Source: Chloroflexota bacterium (GTDB taxonomy: Bacteria; Chloroflexota; Anaerolineae; UBA4142; SHND01). Taken from it: 64,000 bases of DNA. The position numbers and the translations under genes are program-made. Below the pieces are notes generated by a model. That model had not been told where the DNA came from. It saw only the letters and a list, made by a program, of their open reading frames with translations, and searched no databases. Below are positions 31,901-39,270 of this stretch, one piece after another. Within the stretch, counting starts at the first letter, position 1; each line of letters opens with the position of its first letter. The stretch is from assembly GCA_004295045.1 (NCBI GenBank), contig SHND01000071.1, positions 153,968 to 217,967 of the forward strand. The letters are read 5' to 3'.

Positions 31901-32719
31901 CAAAATTATGTCACTATCGGTGGGGTTGTCACAGTGCCGCCCGGTGTGATTGGGGAACGTGATTTTTGGATTCAAGATGCCGAAGGAGGGGCTCACATTT
32001 CGGTCGCGTCCTCCGCGGGCGACCCGCCCAAGCTGAACGCGTACGATAATGTGAGCGTGCGCGGACGCGTGGTGTCGTCCTTTGGCGCGCGCGAAATTCG
32101 CGTGGAACTGCCCGATGCGATTGGCGTGTACGGCGCGGGCAATCCGGTTTCGCCGCAAGCCATTCAAACGGGGCAGGCCGATTTCTTGTACGAGGGCAAG
32201 TTGGTGGCGATTCAAGGATTCGTGTCGAGTGCGCAGGGACGCGAAATTTATATTGACGACGGCTCGGGCGAAGTGCTGGTGTACATTGATGCGAATACAC
32301 GCATTCGCTGGCCCCGTCTCAAGCGCGGTGATCCCGCGCGCGTCGTCGGCGTACTGACGCGTTTTCGCGGCGAGCCAGAAATTCTGCCGCGCTTTCAAAG
32401 TGATGTGCAGTTCGGTGTGGTGTTGCTGCCCATCGCGGGCGCGAACGACGCGTCGTTCTTGAACACGCTGCGCGTGCGCGGACGCGTGGGTGAAGAATTG
32501 AAATGGACGCGACACGTACAAGCGCGCGCGGATGCCAAAGTTGCGCGAGTGTCCAAACGCGCAGCGCGCGAAAAATCAATAACGAATCAAGAGCTTGCTG
32601 CCAATGCGATCTTGGCTTCTGATTTGCTCACGACCGCATCGTTCTTGCTGCTTGGCGCCTCAGGCGTTGTAGGAATCATCGCTGTTCGCAAATACCGTCA
32701 AGCGCGCAGGCGAGTCTGA
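28931..32719 (+). CDS. surface-anchored multi-domain protein: lamin-tail domains, Thr/Pro linker, OB-folds
   Basis: A 1262-residue exported protein with a GTG start and a signal peptide at 1-33. Lamin-tail domains lie at about 37-215, 281-445, 465-600 and 620-755; each has the E-(F/W)-(V/I)-E-(I/L)-YN core, as in DEWIELYNG and LSGWKLDDG. A Thr/Pro-rich linker at 217-278 repeats TDTPTNTPT. From about 765 to 1165 come OB-fold-like nucleic-acid-binding units (ISIQGQVSNGKNGDTIWVND, VAIQGFVSSAQGREIYIDD). A membrane segment and basic tail (KYRQARRR) end the protein. No nuclease or protease domain is seen. Binding of extracellular DNA or a matrix polymer is inferred from the domains. A run of 10 G at about 30463-30472 lies in frame. 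Confidence 0.82.
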   Translation: MRSAFPLSRLVLALTIFFGVCILLSLPLAAAPTSKQQPEISTTIVISEFRVRGPNGANDEFVEIYNLSFSPVNIGGWKINGSNNVGTTSTRVTITAGTTLNAGCHYLVTNSSASGGPYSGSVVGNQTYGTGITDDGGIAILLPDNTIVDQVGMNTGSAYKEGTPLTSLGNSNLNRGYERKPGGTSGSGTDIDDNSSDFQLVSPSDPQNLASTCISSATNTPTDTPTNTPTLTDTPTDTPTDLPTNTLTDTPTNTLTFTPTDTPTNTPTSTPTPTFTPLPSFNALDVVVNEVAWSGTTASANGEWIELYNNTNAAIDLAGWTLQAADGAPNISLSGTIPALGYYLLERTTDSVVSDIAADQIYTGALGNGGEQLRLRDPASNEIDSANGNGGAWPAGTSSPPCSMERNDPLSVDADANWATNDNVHRNGLDAANNPICGTPKNLNSTLAPTPTPTFTATPAPDGLFVNEFMPDPEQDWNGDSVANDDDEWIEIYNSNAFSVNLSGWFLDDVQGGGSAPFVLPSGTTINPNGFLIFYRADTNIALNNSNDDVRLLAPDSSTADAISYKSSVPNASWSRVPDGASYFSLYCPPTPNAPNCSIAPTPTMTPTPFAPKITINEFLPVPYQDWNKDGILDAGDEWIELYNGANHAVDLSGWKLDDGKNGSSPYKIPTGVSIAPRGFLVFYASDTTIGLNNQGDVLRLLHPDNSVADKQKYEPIETNKAYGRYPDGADDWVTHCLPTPGAPNCSSQPKPTPTRVFNLTTIAEARALPDESRVSVLGSVIAHPCELDTYGHEMSISDGAAGIDVYLDFPHQLSCLIPRDEQLVITGVIRDHFGLRTIYPNSNDDVTRHYRPPRAIAPLRVHTGDVNEAVESMLISIQGQVSNGKNGDTIWVNDGSGMVEVYADGDSHTSFEGITRGSIVRIVGIGYQNNRRKLPNEGYFIRVRAPDDLIVLELGEKLPNAPVAPGETRNRGGVDLGAVSISQALDTRTQNYVTIGGVVTVPPGVIGERDFWIQDAEGGAHISVASSAGDPPKLNAYDNVSVRGRVVSSFGAREIRVELPDAIGVYGAGNPVSPQAIQTGQADFLYEGKLVAIQGFVSSAQGREIYIDDGSGEVLVYIDANTRIRWPRLKRGDPARVVGVLTRFRGEPEILPRFQSDVQFGVVLLPIAGANDASFLNTLRVRGRVGEELKWTRHVQARADAKVARVSKRAAREKSITNQELAANAILASDLLTTASFLLLGASGVVGIIAVRKYRQARRRV

Positions 32720-32723
32720 AAAC

Positions 32724-32760
32724 AAAAACCCATTGCTGCGCTACGCAACAATGGGTTTTA
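32724..32760. terminator. bidirectional terminator
   Basis: AAAACCCATTGCTGCG / CGCAACAATGGGTTTT hairpin between converging genes. Its right arm overlaps the last codons of the pseudo-receiver gene. Confidence 0.85.
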
Positions 32761-33145
32761 TGTCTGTGGCTGTAGGTAAGGATTGACTTCGCAGCAGTGC
32801 ATTCAAGCGCGCGCGCAAGATGCGCGCGTCGCAAGGAATTTCGATATGTGCGTCCGCGCCGAGCCGATACCCGCGTGTCACTTGATCGCGCGTGGCGGGA
32901 TTCACCAACATCACGATGGGTAAATTAGTATAGCGGCGAATCGTCCGACATTGAACTGCCGCGTCGTTGTCACCTTCCTCAATGGCGATGAGAACTGCAT
33001 CGAATTTGTCCTCACAAACCGATTGCAGGACATCAAATACATTGTCGGCAATGCTTAGCGCGTCCTCACGCGCAAGCACGTTGGGCAAAAACGAACGCGC
33101 AAAAGAATCTTGACGCGCGATCAAGACAAAGTGATGACAGTCCAT
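32741..33145 (-). CDS. degenerate response-regulator receiver (pseudo-receiver)
   Basis: A stand-alone 134-residue receiver-like domain. The fold pattern is clear (FVLIARQDSFARSFL, FDAVLIAIEEGDND, LPIVMLVNPATRDQV, GYRLGADAHIEIPCD). The phosphoacceptor position in VLLD is Ala (VLIAIEE), and the conserved Lys before Pro is Ile (IEIPCD), so Asp phosphorylation is not expected. The frame is open upstream to 33238, but MDCHHFVLIAR (ATG at 33145) matches the first strand. No output domain is present. It probably works as a binding module. Confidence 0.75.
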   Translation of the reverse strand: MDCHHFVLIARQDSFARSFLPNVLAREDALSIADNVFDVLQSVCEDKFDAVLIAIEEGDNDAAVQCRTIRRYTNLPIVMLVNPATRDQVTRGYRLGADAHIEIPCDARILRARLNALLRSQSLPTATDIKPIVA

Positions 33146-33302
33146 TGAAGTAGGAAATTGTCGCGAACGACGGAGAGGCGCCGCGCCGCAGAAAGAGGAG
33201 AAAGAAACAAAGGAGAAACGGTAAAGGCGTGCGCGCATTATAACAAACGCGCCCGTCCAAAGCGATTACATTTTGATAACTGTTTCACACTTGCATCTGA
33301 AC

Positions 33303-33330
33303 TTGCGATTCTCCGCGCTTGCCTTATAAT
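33303..33330 (+). promoter_or_regulatory. promoter of the foldase operon
   Basis: TTGCGA (33303-33308), 16-base spacer, TATAAT (33325-33330), 57 bases before the ATG at 33387. Confidence 0.65.
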
Positions 33331-33386
33331 CCATCTGCCTCCGCCCGTCCCATCTGCAAGTAGTAATAATGCACCAGGAACTCTTC

Positions 33387-34373
33387 ATGCCCCGATTTCG
33401 TTCTCTTTTTGCCACAATTTTTTGCGTTTCGGTTTTTGTTTTGCTCGCGGCTTGCAGTGAAAATCAACCTATTGCGACAACAGGGGCGCCAACCATCGCA
33501 CCCGCGCAAGCGGTTGGCACGGCGCCGCCCGCACAAGCGGGCTATTGCAAAAATGGCGGAGCCGTCGTGGTTCAGGCGAATGAACCGCTTGCCGCGCGCG
33601 TGAATGGGCAGCCGATTCCCTTGTCGCTTTACCAACGGCAAGGCGCGCAGGCAGAAGCGGCGCTGGTGCAGCAAGGCGTTGACCCGAATAGCGATCAGGG
33701 CAAAGAGGCGCTCAAGGGCTTGCGGGCGCAGGTGCTGTCGCAGTTGATTGACGATGTGTTGGTTGAGCAAGAAGCGAAAAAACAAAATATCAGCGTCAGC
33801 CCCAACGAGATCAATGATCGGGTTCAGCAGATCATCAACGACGCCGGCAGCAAGGAAAAATTCGATCAGTATCTCACCAACAATCAGCTGACGATTGAGG
33901 ATTTGTGCCAGCAGATTCGCTCCAATCTTTTTGGCGAAGTGATGATGGCGAGCGTGGCAGGAAATTTGCCAACCAAAGTGGAACAGGTGCACGTCGCGCA
34001 CATTCTGTTCGCCAAACGCGAAGATGCCGAGGCAGCCCTGCAAAAGCTAAACAGCGGCGGCACCGATTTTGCAACGCTGGCGAAACAAGTGTCTCAGGAT
34101 GAGGCAACGCGCGATAACGGCGGCGACCTGGGTTGGTTTCCGCGCGATGTCATGCCGCCTGAATTTGAACAGGCGGCGTTCGCCTTGCAGCCGGGCAAAT
34201 TCAGCGGAGTGGTCACTACGCAGTTGGGCTTGCACATCATCAAATTGTTGGAACGCGATCCCGCCCGTGCCTTGTCGCCCGAATTGATCCAAAATCAACG
34301 CCAAGCCGCGTTCACAACTTGGCTGGACCAACTGCGGAAAAAATCAAAAATTGAAACGCTAGTACAGGAGTAA
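33387..34373 (+). CDS. PrsA/SurA-like peptidyl-prolyl isomerase lipoprotein
   Basis: A 328-residue foldase. Residues 1-24 form a lipoprotein signal with LLAAC, so it is anchored outside the membrane. Residues 55-195 are a SurA-N-like helical chaperone region (RVNGQPIPLSLYQRQ, LRAQVLSQLIDDVLVEQEA). The parvulin domain follows at about 200-300: VHVAHILFAKREDAEAAL, GGDLGWFPRDVMPPEFEQAA, and GLHIIKLLERD. It helps exported proteins fold. The second ATG, at 33387, is preferred because it directly precedes the positively charged signal. The next gene starts 8 bases later. Confidence 0.88.
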   Translation: MPRFRSLFATIFCVSVFVLLAACSENQPIATTGAPTIAPAQAVGTAPPAQAGYCKNGGAVVVQANEPLAARVNGQPIPLSLYQRQGAQAEAALVQQGVDPNSDQGKEALKGLRAQVLSQLIDDVLVEQEAKKQNISVSPNEINDRVQQIINDAGSKEKFDQYLTNNQLTIEDLCQQIRSNLFGEVMMASVAGNLPTKVEQVHVAHILFAKREDAEAALQKLNSGGTDFATLAKQVSQDEATRDNGGDLGWFPRDVMPPEFEQAAFALQPGKFSGVVTTQLGLHIIKLLERDPARALSPELIQNQRQAAFTTWLDQLRKKSKIETLVQE

Positions 34374-34381
34374 GTCCGTTC

Positions 34382-35728
34382 GTGAAAAAAGTATTACCCT
34401 TTTTGTTACTCGGCGCAGCCGCGCTGCTGTTTTGTTTTGGCATCGGCGCGCTCGCTTTGAATTTTCTCGGCGCGCGCAGCGAGACAGTGGATACAAGCAA
34501 ATGGATCGCGCCGCGCGATCAGGTGGACAATAAAAAAATAAATCCCGCAGTCGCGTTGGGGATCCTCGCAGGCACGACTGATACCGGTTCGGTGGATGAT
34601 TCGCTTGCCGCCGGTGATTTCGAAGGCGCATTTGCGCAAATCGCATACAGCACAGATTTTTCCGATGCGAACCGCGCCGGTACGCTTTTGCTCTTGGGCA
34701 ATCGTTATGCCGCAGGGAAACAGATTGCAAAAGCGGCGTGGATGTACCAATATGCTGTGTTTCTCGCAACCGTCAGTCCGAACCCATCTGATTTGACGCG
34801 TGCGCAGACCTTGCTCGAAGCATCGCAGGGACTCAAAGCGTTGAATATGAACGCGGAAGCGCGCAGTGCCTTGGATCAAGCGTACTTGATCGCGCAATAC
34901 AGTTTCGCGCTGCCGCGAGATACGCGCGCGGGTCTGCTTGAACAGATTGCGCGCTCGTATCAAGCAATGGGCGCGACCAAACAAGCGAATGAAGCGCGGC
35001 AGATGGGCGCGGACACGGCAACAGCGCAAACAGAAGATGCGGTCAACGTTTCGCGACGTCCGTTCAAAATTCAACCGACAGATCCGCCCGAATATCCGGA
35101 GCTCGTGACGAAACTAAAAGAACGGGTCGTCGCCGCGCGCGAATTGCTTGACGCTTTGAATTTGAATCCGCCCAAAAGCCCGGACGAAATGCCGGATTCA
35201 TTGATCCGCGCTTTGGGCGATAAATTGTACGAAGAAGATGGACTGCGTTCCGATTTCTACGCGTCGCAGTACGATCAAGCTACGGATGCATCTGCTCAAC
35301 TTGGCATCTTGCGCGACAAATTGCGCTGGCTCGCCATCAAATATCGGATTGCGCGCGGCGGCTATGGGATTTCCTTGCTGCCCGAATGGGAAGATTCGGT
35401 GGATGAAATTGCGCAAGAGCTGAATGATACGTACTCTGATTATTTAGCCATCACCGAACAACAGGCGAGCAGCTTGGACAAGACCGATGAAGCGAATCGC
35501 AGTCGAGAAGATGTATTGCGCGCGGCGCTCGTGGCGGGACGCTGGGGTTTGTATCCGCAGTACGATGAAACGGATTTGCGCGCGCGGCTCGATGAGGTTT
35601 CGCAAGGACTGCGTGATGAACAAGTGGCGACTCTGCGGCTTGACACGTTTACGCGCGGGAACCAAGTGGTTTATCTACTCGTCCCGGACGAATTGTACGG
35701 CATGGGTGAGCGCGCCCTACCGCGCTAA
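34382..35728 (+). CDS. membrane-anchored TPR-like protein
   Basis: A 448-residue protein I cannot place in a named family. It has a GTG start, an N-terminal anchor at 5-27 (FLLLGAAALLFCFGIGALAL) and then mostly helical sequence. Residues 80-210 resemble TPR units (GTLLLLGNRYAAGKQIAKAA, ARSALDQAYLIAQYSFALP). The C-terminal half (250-448) is charged and helical, with LYEEDGLRSDFYASQYDQAT. It is translated 8 bases after the foldase gene and so likely works with it outside the membrane, perhaps in secretion or assembly. Confidence 0.7.
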   Translation: MKKVLPFLLLGAAALLFCFGIGALALNFLGARSETVDTSKWIAPRDQVDNKKINPAVALGILAGTTDTGSVDDSLAAGDFEGAFAQIAYSTDFSDANRAGTLLLLGNRYAAGKQIAKAAWMYQYAVFLATVSPNPSDLTRAQTLLEASQGLKALNMNAEARSALDQAYLIAQYSFALPRDTRAGLLEQIARSYQAMGATKQANEARQMGADTATAQTEDAVNVSRRPFKIQPTDPPEYPELVTKLKERVVAARELLDALNLNPPKSPDEMPDSLIRALGDKLYEEDGLRSDFYASQYDQATDASAQLGILRDKLRWLAIKYRIARGGYGISLLPEWEDSVDEIAQELNDTYSDYLAITEQQASSLDKTDEANRSREDVLRAALVAGRWGLYPQYDETDLRARLDEVSQGLRDEQVATLRLDTFTRGNQVVYLLVPDELYGMGERALPR

Positions 35729-35734
35729 TTGCAA

Positions 35735-35787
35735 ATAGTTGGATGGTTCGAACGCGCTCGCGCTTGCATCATCCAACTACCAATTAT
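35735..35787. repeat. hairpin between TPR-like and Thr/Pro-linker genes
   Basis: TAGTTGGATGGT and ATCATCCAACTA flank a GC-rich loop. There is no T-run, so it may be a processing hairpin or a weak terminator. The rest of the 174-base gap shows no gene. Confidence 0.45.
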
Positions 35788-35902
35788 CCTATTTACGCGC
35801 TGCGTACACTGTGTTATTTCCAGTTACCGGATAGGCATGGCGGGTTGCTTTGAGCTTGTGACGTTTTAAGCGTACGAGAAAACATTTGCACCGAGGACAA
35901 GC

Positions 35903-36667
35903 GTGGGCTTTGAACCAGATCGCGACCGTTTTTTTCAATACGCTACATTCATTATGGTCGGATTGACCGTGTTGGTGTGCGTCTGTTACGCGCTCCTCTT
36001 TTTGAACCCGCGCGTCAATCCTATCGCCGCGTTTCGCCCTGAAACGCCAACGCCGAATCTGGATGTTGCGAATTTGCCTCCGACTTGGACGCCAACGAAT
36101 ACGGCGACGCCCACGAATACGCCAACGGCAACCTCAACTTTTACGCCAACACCGCCATTTACTTTGACTCCGACAGAAACACTTGTCCCAACCGAAACAC
36201 CAACGCCGACGATTTTTTATGTCGTCGTTACCGGACAGGCGCCGACGCGTTTACCGACGCGCATTCCCGCCACCGCCGCGCCGCCGCCCCCCGCGCCGCT
36301 GCCGTCACCCCAGCTGTTTGAATTTCGTTTGGGACGCCCGGTAGAGTCCGCCCCAAATTGTGGTACGTGGTACGTGTCCGGCACAGTGTACAGCGATCAG
36401 GCGGGAACAAGTCGGGTGAATGGATTGCTGGTTCGCATCTGGGCAAGCGGGATCGAGCAAGGCACCGATACAACCGGAACACACAGTGGGCGCCCCGGTT
36501 ATTGGGAATGGATCTTTGGGCAAGGCACGGCAACCACCGGCGAGGTAGCCATTGTGAATCCCGATGGAAGTTTGCGCTCACCCAAAGTGCCTTTTACCTT
36601 GACTGCGGATTGCAACGCGGAAGGCGCGATTCAACAGAATTTCATTGATTTTGTGGGTGGTCAATGA
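35903..36667 (+). CDS. membrane-anchored Thr/Pro-linker surface protein
   Basis: A 254-residue protein with a GTG start. One membrane segment lies at about 15-35, followed by a Thr/Pro-rich extracellular stalk at 48-115 (PTNTATPTNTPTATSTFTPT). A globular C-terminal domain of about 120 residues follows (FEFRLGRPVESAPNCGTWYV, GRPGYWEWIFGQG, FTLTADC). The two Cys could form a disulfide. I do not recognise the domain. Its stalk resembles that of the lamin-tail protein nearby, so both are probably displayed on the same cell surface. Confidence 0.7.
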   Translation: MGFEPDRDRFFQYATFIMVGLTVLVCVCYALLFLNPRVNPIAAFRPETPTPNLDVANLPPTWTPTNTATPTNTPTATSTFTPTPPFTLTPTETLVPTETPTPTIFYVVVTGQAPTRLPTRIPATAAPPPPAPLPSPQLFEFRLGRPVESAPNCGTWYVSGTVYSDQAGTSRVNGLLVRIWASGIEQGTDTTGTHSGRPGYWEWIFGQGTATTGEVAIVNPDGSLRSPKVPFTLTADCNAEGAIQQNFIDFVGGQ

Positions 36668-36688
36668 CGAATCGTGTGCGGCGAATTT

Positions 36689-36727
36689 GTAAGCGGTTTG
36701 ACACAAGCGGTCAAACCGCTTTTTTGA
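36689..36727 (+). terminator. intrinsic terminator
   Basis: AAGCGGTTTGA / TCAAACCGCTT stem with a T6 tail, shortly after the preceding stop codon. Confidence 0.9.
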
Positions 36728-36766
36728 TTCTGACCGAGAAAACTTGAATACATGGTTTTAGTACTA

Positions 36767-36795
36767 TTGACCCCCGCGACGGGCAATGATAGAGT
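36767..36795 (+). promoter_or_regulatory. candidate promoter of the 36883 gene
   Basis: TTGACC (36767-36772), 17-base spacer, TAGAGT (36790-36795), about 87 bases before the ATG. Confidence 0.5.
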
Positions 36796-36882
36796 GATAG
36801 GAAAGTAATTCCCGGCAGACGCAATTTGGGGGCAAGTTGATTAAAAAATTTTTCATTGGGGGCAAAGCTGGGAGAATCGAGT

Positions 36883-37245
36883 ATGCTCATGTCATTGACA
36901 CCCACCACAGCACAGCCGGCAATACCGCGCGGTGCTGAAGTTGATCTTGAACTCTTTACCTTTGTCGAGCGCTATGCCACAACTAATTTTCGTCTCGATT
37001 TGATTCTGCTGTTTGGCAGAAAACCTGACACGGCATTGACCGCGCAGCAAGTTGCTTCGGAATTGCGCCGCTCTCTTTTGGCGACAACCAAAGAATTGGA
37101 TGATCTCACCTATCTGCAGCTCTTGGTTCGTCACTATACGCCGGAAGAGACGACATACCGCTTGAGTCGCCGCGCAAACATACGTGAGGTAACCGTGCGC
37201 CTTGCGGCATTGGACAGCAAAACTTTGCCTGCCATTGTCGCCTAG
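36883..37245 (+). CDS. hypothetical protein with winged-helix-like features
   Basis: A 120-residue soluble protein of unknown family. GGGAG lies 8 bases before this ATG; an in-frame TTG upstream lacks support. The middle (DLILLFGRKPDTALTAQQVA then SELRRSLLATTKELDDL) looks like the start of a winged helix, followed by YLQLLVRHYTPEETTYRLS. A DNA-binding role is possible but not shown. It is a monocistronic unit between two terminators. Confidence 0.6.
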   Translation: MLMSLTPTTAQPAIPRGAEVDLELFTFVERYATTNFRLDLILLFGRKPDTALTAQQVASELRRSLLATTKELDDLTYLQLLVRHYTPEETTYRLSRRANIREVTVRLAALDSKTLPAIVA

Positions 37246-37261
37246 TTCAATTCGATGGATT

Positions 37262-37298
37262 CAAAAAACGCCGCATGTTCTGATGCGGCGTTTTTTGT
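37262..37298 (+). terminator. intrinsic terminator
   Basis: AAAAAACGCCGCAT / ATGCGGCGTTTTTT hairpin after the 36883 gene. Confidence 0.92.
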
Positions 37299-37326
37299 TG
37301 GGGTCTTGAACATTGTCAAGTATAAT
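37298..37326 (+). promoter_or_regulatory. promoter of the MBL-fold/folP unit
   Basis: TTGGGG (37298-37303), 17-base spacer, TATAAT (37321-37326), 33 bases before the ATG at 37360. Confidence 0.6.
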
Positions 37327-37359
37327 CGCTCGCACGCGAGATAAATAAAGTGAGGCAAC

Positions 37360-38004
37360 ATGGAAATTGATTGGTTCGGATTGTCTTGTTTTCGCTTACG
37401 CTCACGCGAGGCGACCGTCGTCGCAGACCCGTACGAAAAAAGTATTGGTCTGAAATTGCCGCGTCCGCGCGCCAACATTGTCACCATCAGCCACAATCAC
37501 AAAGGACATGACAATGCCGACGGCGTCGCAGGTGACCCAAAGGTGGTCAACGGTCCGGGCGAATACGAAATCAGCAACGTATTTATCACCGGTGTTCAAA
37601 CGTTCCACGACAAGCGCAATGGCAAAGATCGCGGCAAGAATACCGCGTATGCGATCAACATCGAAGGCGTGAATGTGGCGCATCTGGGCGACATTGGGCA
37701 TGTACCAACGCAGGCGCAGGCGGACGCGCTGGGCGAAATTGACATCCTGCTTTTGCCGGTGGGGGGGGGGAACGCGCTCAATGCGAGTGACGCCGCCGAA
37801 GTAGTTTCGCTGTTTGAGCCGATGATTGTGATTCCGATGCACTATCGCGTTTCGGAACTCTCTTTCAAACTCGATCCCGTCGAAAAATTTATCAAAGAAA
37901 TGGGAATGAAGGCGCCCGCGCCGCTCGAGACGTTGAGCGTAAAAAAGGATTCACTGCCCAAAGAGACGCAAATTGTTTTGCTCGAGATGAAGCAAAGAGA
38001 ATAG
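37360..38004 (+). CDS. MBL-fold metal-dependent hydrolase
   Basis: A 214-residue metallo-beta-lactamase-fold protein related to the UlaG/UPF0173 group. The metal motif is TISHNHKGHDN (HxHxxH form), with NGPGEYEI, later VNVAHLGDIGHVP carrying the bridging Asp, and the C-terminal His in VIPMHYRVS. The substrate is unknown. A run of 10 G encodes PVGGGN in the middle of the gene; a slip there would truncate the protein. It is followed 8 bases later by folP. Confidence 0.82.
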   Translation: MEIDWFGLSCFRLRSREATVVADPYEKSIGLKLPRPRANIVTISHNHKGHDNADGVAGDPKVVNGPGEYEISNVFITGVQTFHDKRNGKDRGKNTAYAINIEGVNVAHLGDIGHVPTQAQADALGEIDILLLPVGGGNALNASDAAEVVSLFEPMIVIPMHYRVSELSFKLDPVEKFIKEMGMKAPAPLETLSVKKDSLPKETQIVLLEMKQRE

Positions 38005-38012
38005 ATTGTTTG

Positions 38013-39260
38013 ATGCAAGAATTATTTCCACGCGTTTTGCAGGTATCAACACCTGCCGCCATCCGCGCCGAACTCGAACGGGTCGGCGCGGATTCATCTA
38101 TCCAAGATAAAATCGCGCGCGCTGAATTCTATTTGGTAAAACTAGAGCGCGTCTCGCTTTCCCTCGCGCGCTTTTTGTATCAAGAATTGGCGATGGAAGG
38201 CGGGCAAGTGGTCACTGCTTTACAGCTCGAGCATGTGGGTACGGACGAAACGGATGTGCTGTTGTGCGCCACGCGTTATCAATTCAATCATTTGATCGTT
38301 CGCTTGCGCATGCAACCCAGTCCGGAATTGCAAACGCTCGCCGACACAATTGAACGCGCGCTCGTTCATTTTGTTTCACCCCCCCCTGCGCTCGAACTTG
38401 GCACGACGCGTTTTGATTGGACGCGTACGTACGTCATGGGCATTCTCAATGTGACACCCGATTCCTTTAGCGGCGATGCGCTGCTCCAGCCGAACGCTGA
38501 CGAGCGAACAACGGTCGCGCGTGTTTTGAAACGCGCGCACGAGCTGGTCGCGCACGGCGCGGACCTGCTCGACCTCGGCGGCGAATCTACGCGCCCGAAC
38601 GCTGTCCCGGTGGATGCCGAAACGGAATTACAGCGCGTGATTCCTGTGCTGCGCGCGTTGAAAAACGAAATCAGCGTGCCATTTTCGATTGACACGTCAA
38701 AATCGCGTGTGGCAGAGGCGGCGTTGAACGCGGGCGCCGCGCTGGTGAACGACGTGACCGGCTTGCGCGGCGATCCTGAGATGAAACGCGTGGTTGCGGC
38801 GCATCACGCGCCCATTGTCATCATGCACAACTGGAAAAAATATGAACGCCCGGCGAATGTTAATGATGTGCTAAGCGTAATCCTCCGCGAGTTGTGGGCA
38901 CAAACCGAGACTGCGCTTGATGCAGGAATTTCGCCAAGCAAAATTCTCGTTGATCCCGGCATCGGCTTTGGAAAAACGGCGAGCGAAAATTTGGAAATTT
39001 TGAATCGGCTCGGCGAATTGCGCGTACTGGGCTTGCCAATCCTGATCGGTCCGTCGCGCAAAGGATTCATCAGCAAAACGCTTGGCGTTGCGGTGGACGA
39101 ACGCGAGGAAGGGACTGCCGCCGCGATTTCTATCGGCATCCTGCGCGGCGCGAATATCCTTCGGGTGCATGATGTGAAAGCGATGACGCGGGTCGCGCGC
39201 ATGACGGAGGCGATTCACGCACAATCCAGCAAATCATTAAACCCAAGCTCCGGGCTCTAA
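38013..39260 (+). CDS. folP: dihydropteroate synthase with N-terminal extension
   Basis: A 415-residue folate enzyme that joins 7,8-dihydropterin pyrophosphate and p-aminobenzoate. The TIM-barrel domain starts at about residue 140: MGILNVTPDSFSGD, DLLDLGGESTRPNA, FSIDTSK, LVNDVTGLRGDPEM, LVDPGIGFGKTASENLEIL and GPSRKGFI. The first 140 residues form an extra domain absent from short bacterial DHPS proteins. The usual MHxx motif is IMHNWKK. A run of 8 C (38377-38384) lies at the junction of the two parts. The ATG at 38013 is favoured over the adjacent TTG. Confidence 0.92.
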   Translation: MQELFPRVLQVSTPAAIRAELERVGADSSIQDKIARAEFYLVKLERVSLSLARFLYQELAMEGGQVVTALQLEHVGTDETDVLLCATRYQFNHLIVRLRMQPSPELQTLADTIERALVHFVSPPPALELGTTRFDWTRTYVMGILNVTPDSFSGDALLQPNADERTTVARVLKRAHELVAHGADLLDLGGESTRPNAVPVDAETELQRVIPVLRALKNEISVPFSIDTSKSRVAEAALNAGAALVNDVTGLRGDPEMKRVVAAHHAPIVIMHNWKKYERPANVNDVLSVILRELWAQTETALDAGISPSKILVDPGIGFGKTASENLEILNRLGELRVLGLPILIGPSRKGFISKTLGVAVDEREEGTAAAISIGILRGANILRVHDVKAMTRVARMTEAIHAQSSKSLNPSSGL

Positions 39261-39270
39261 TTCTCAAGCA

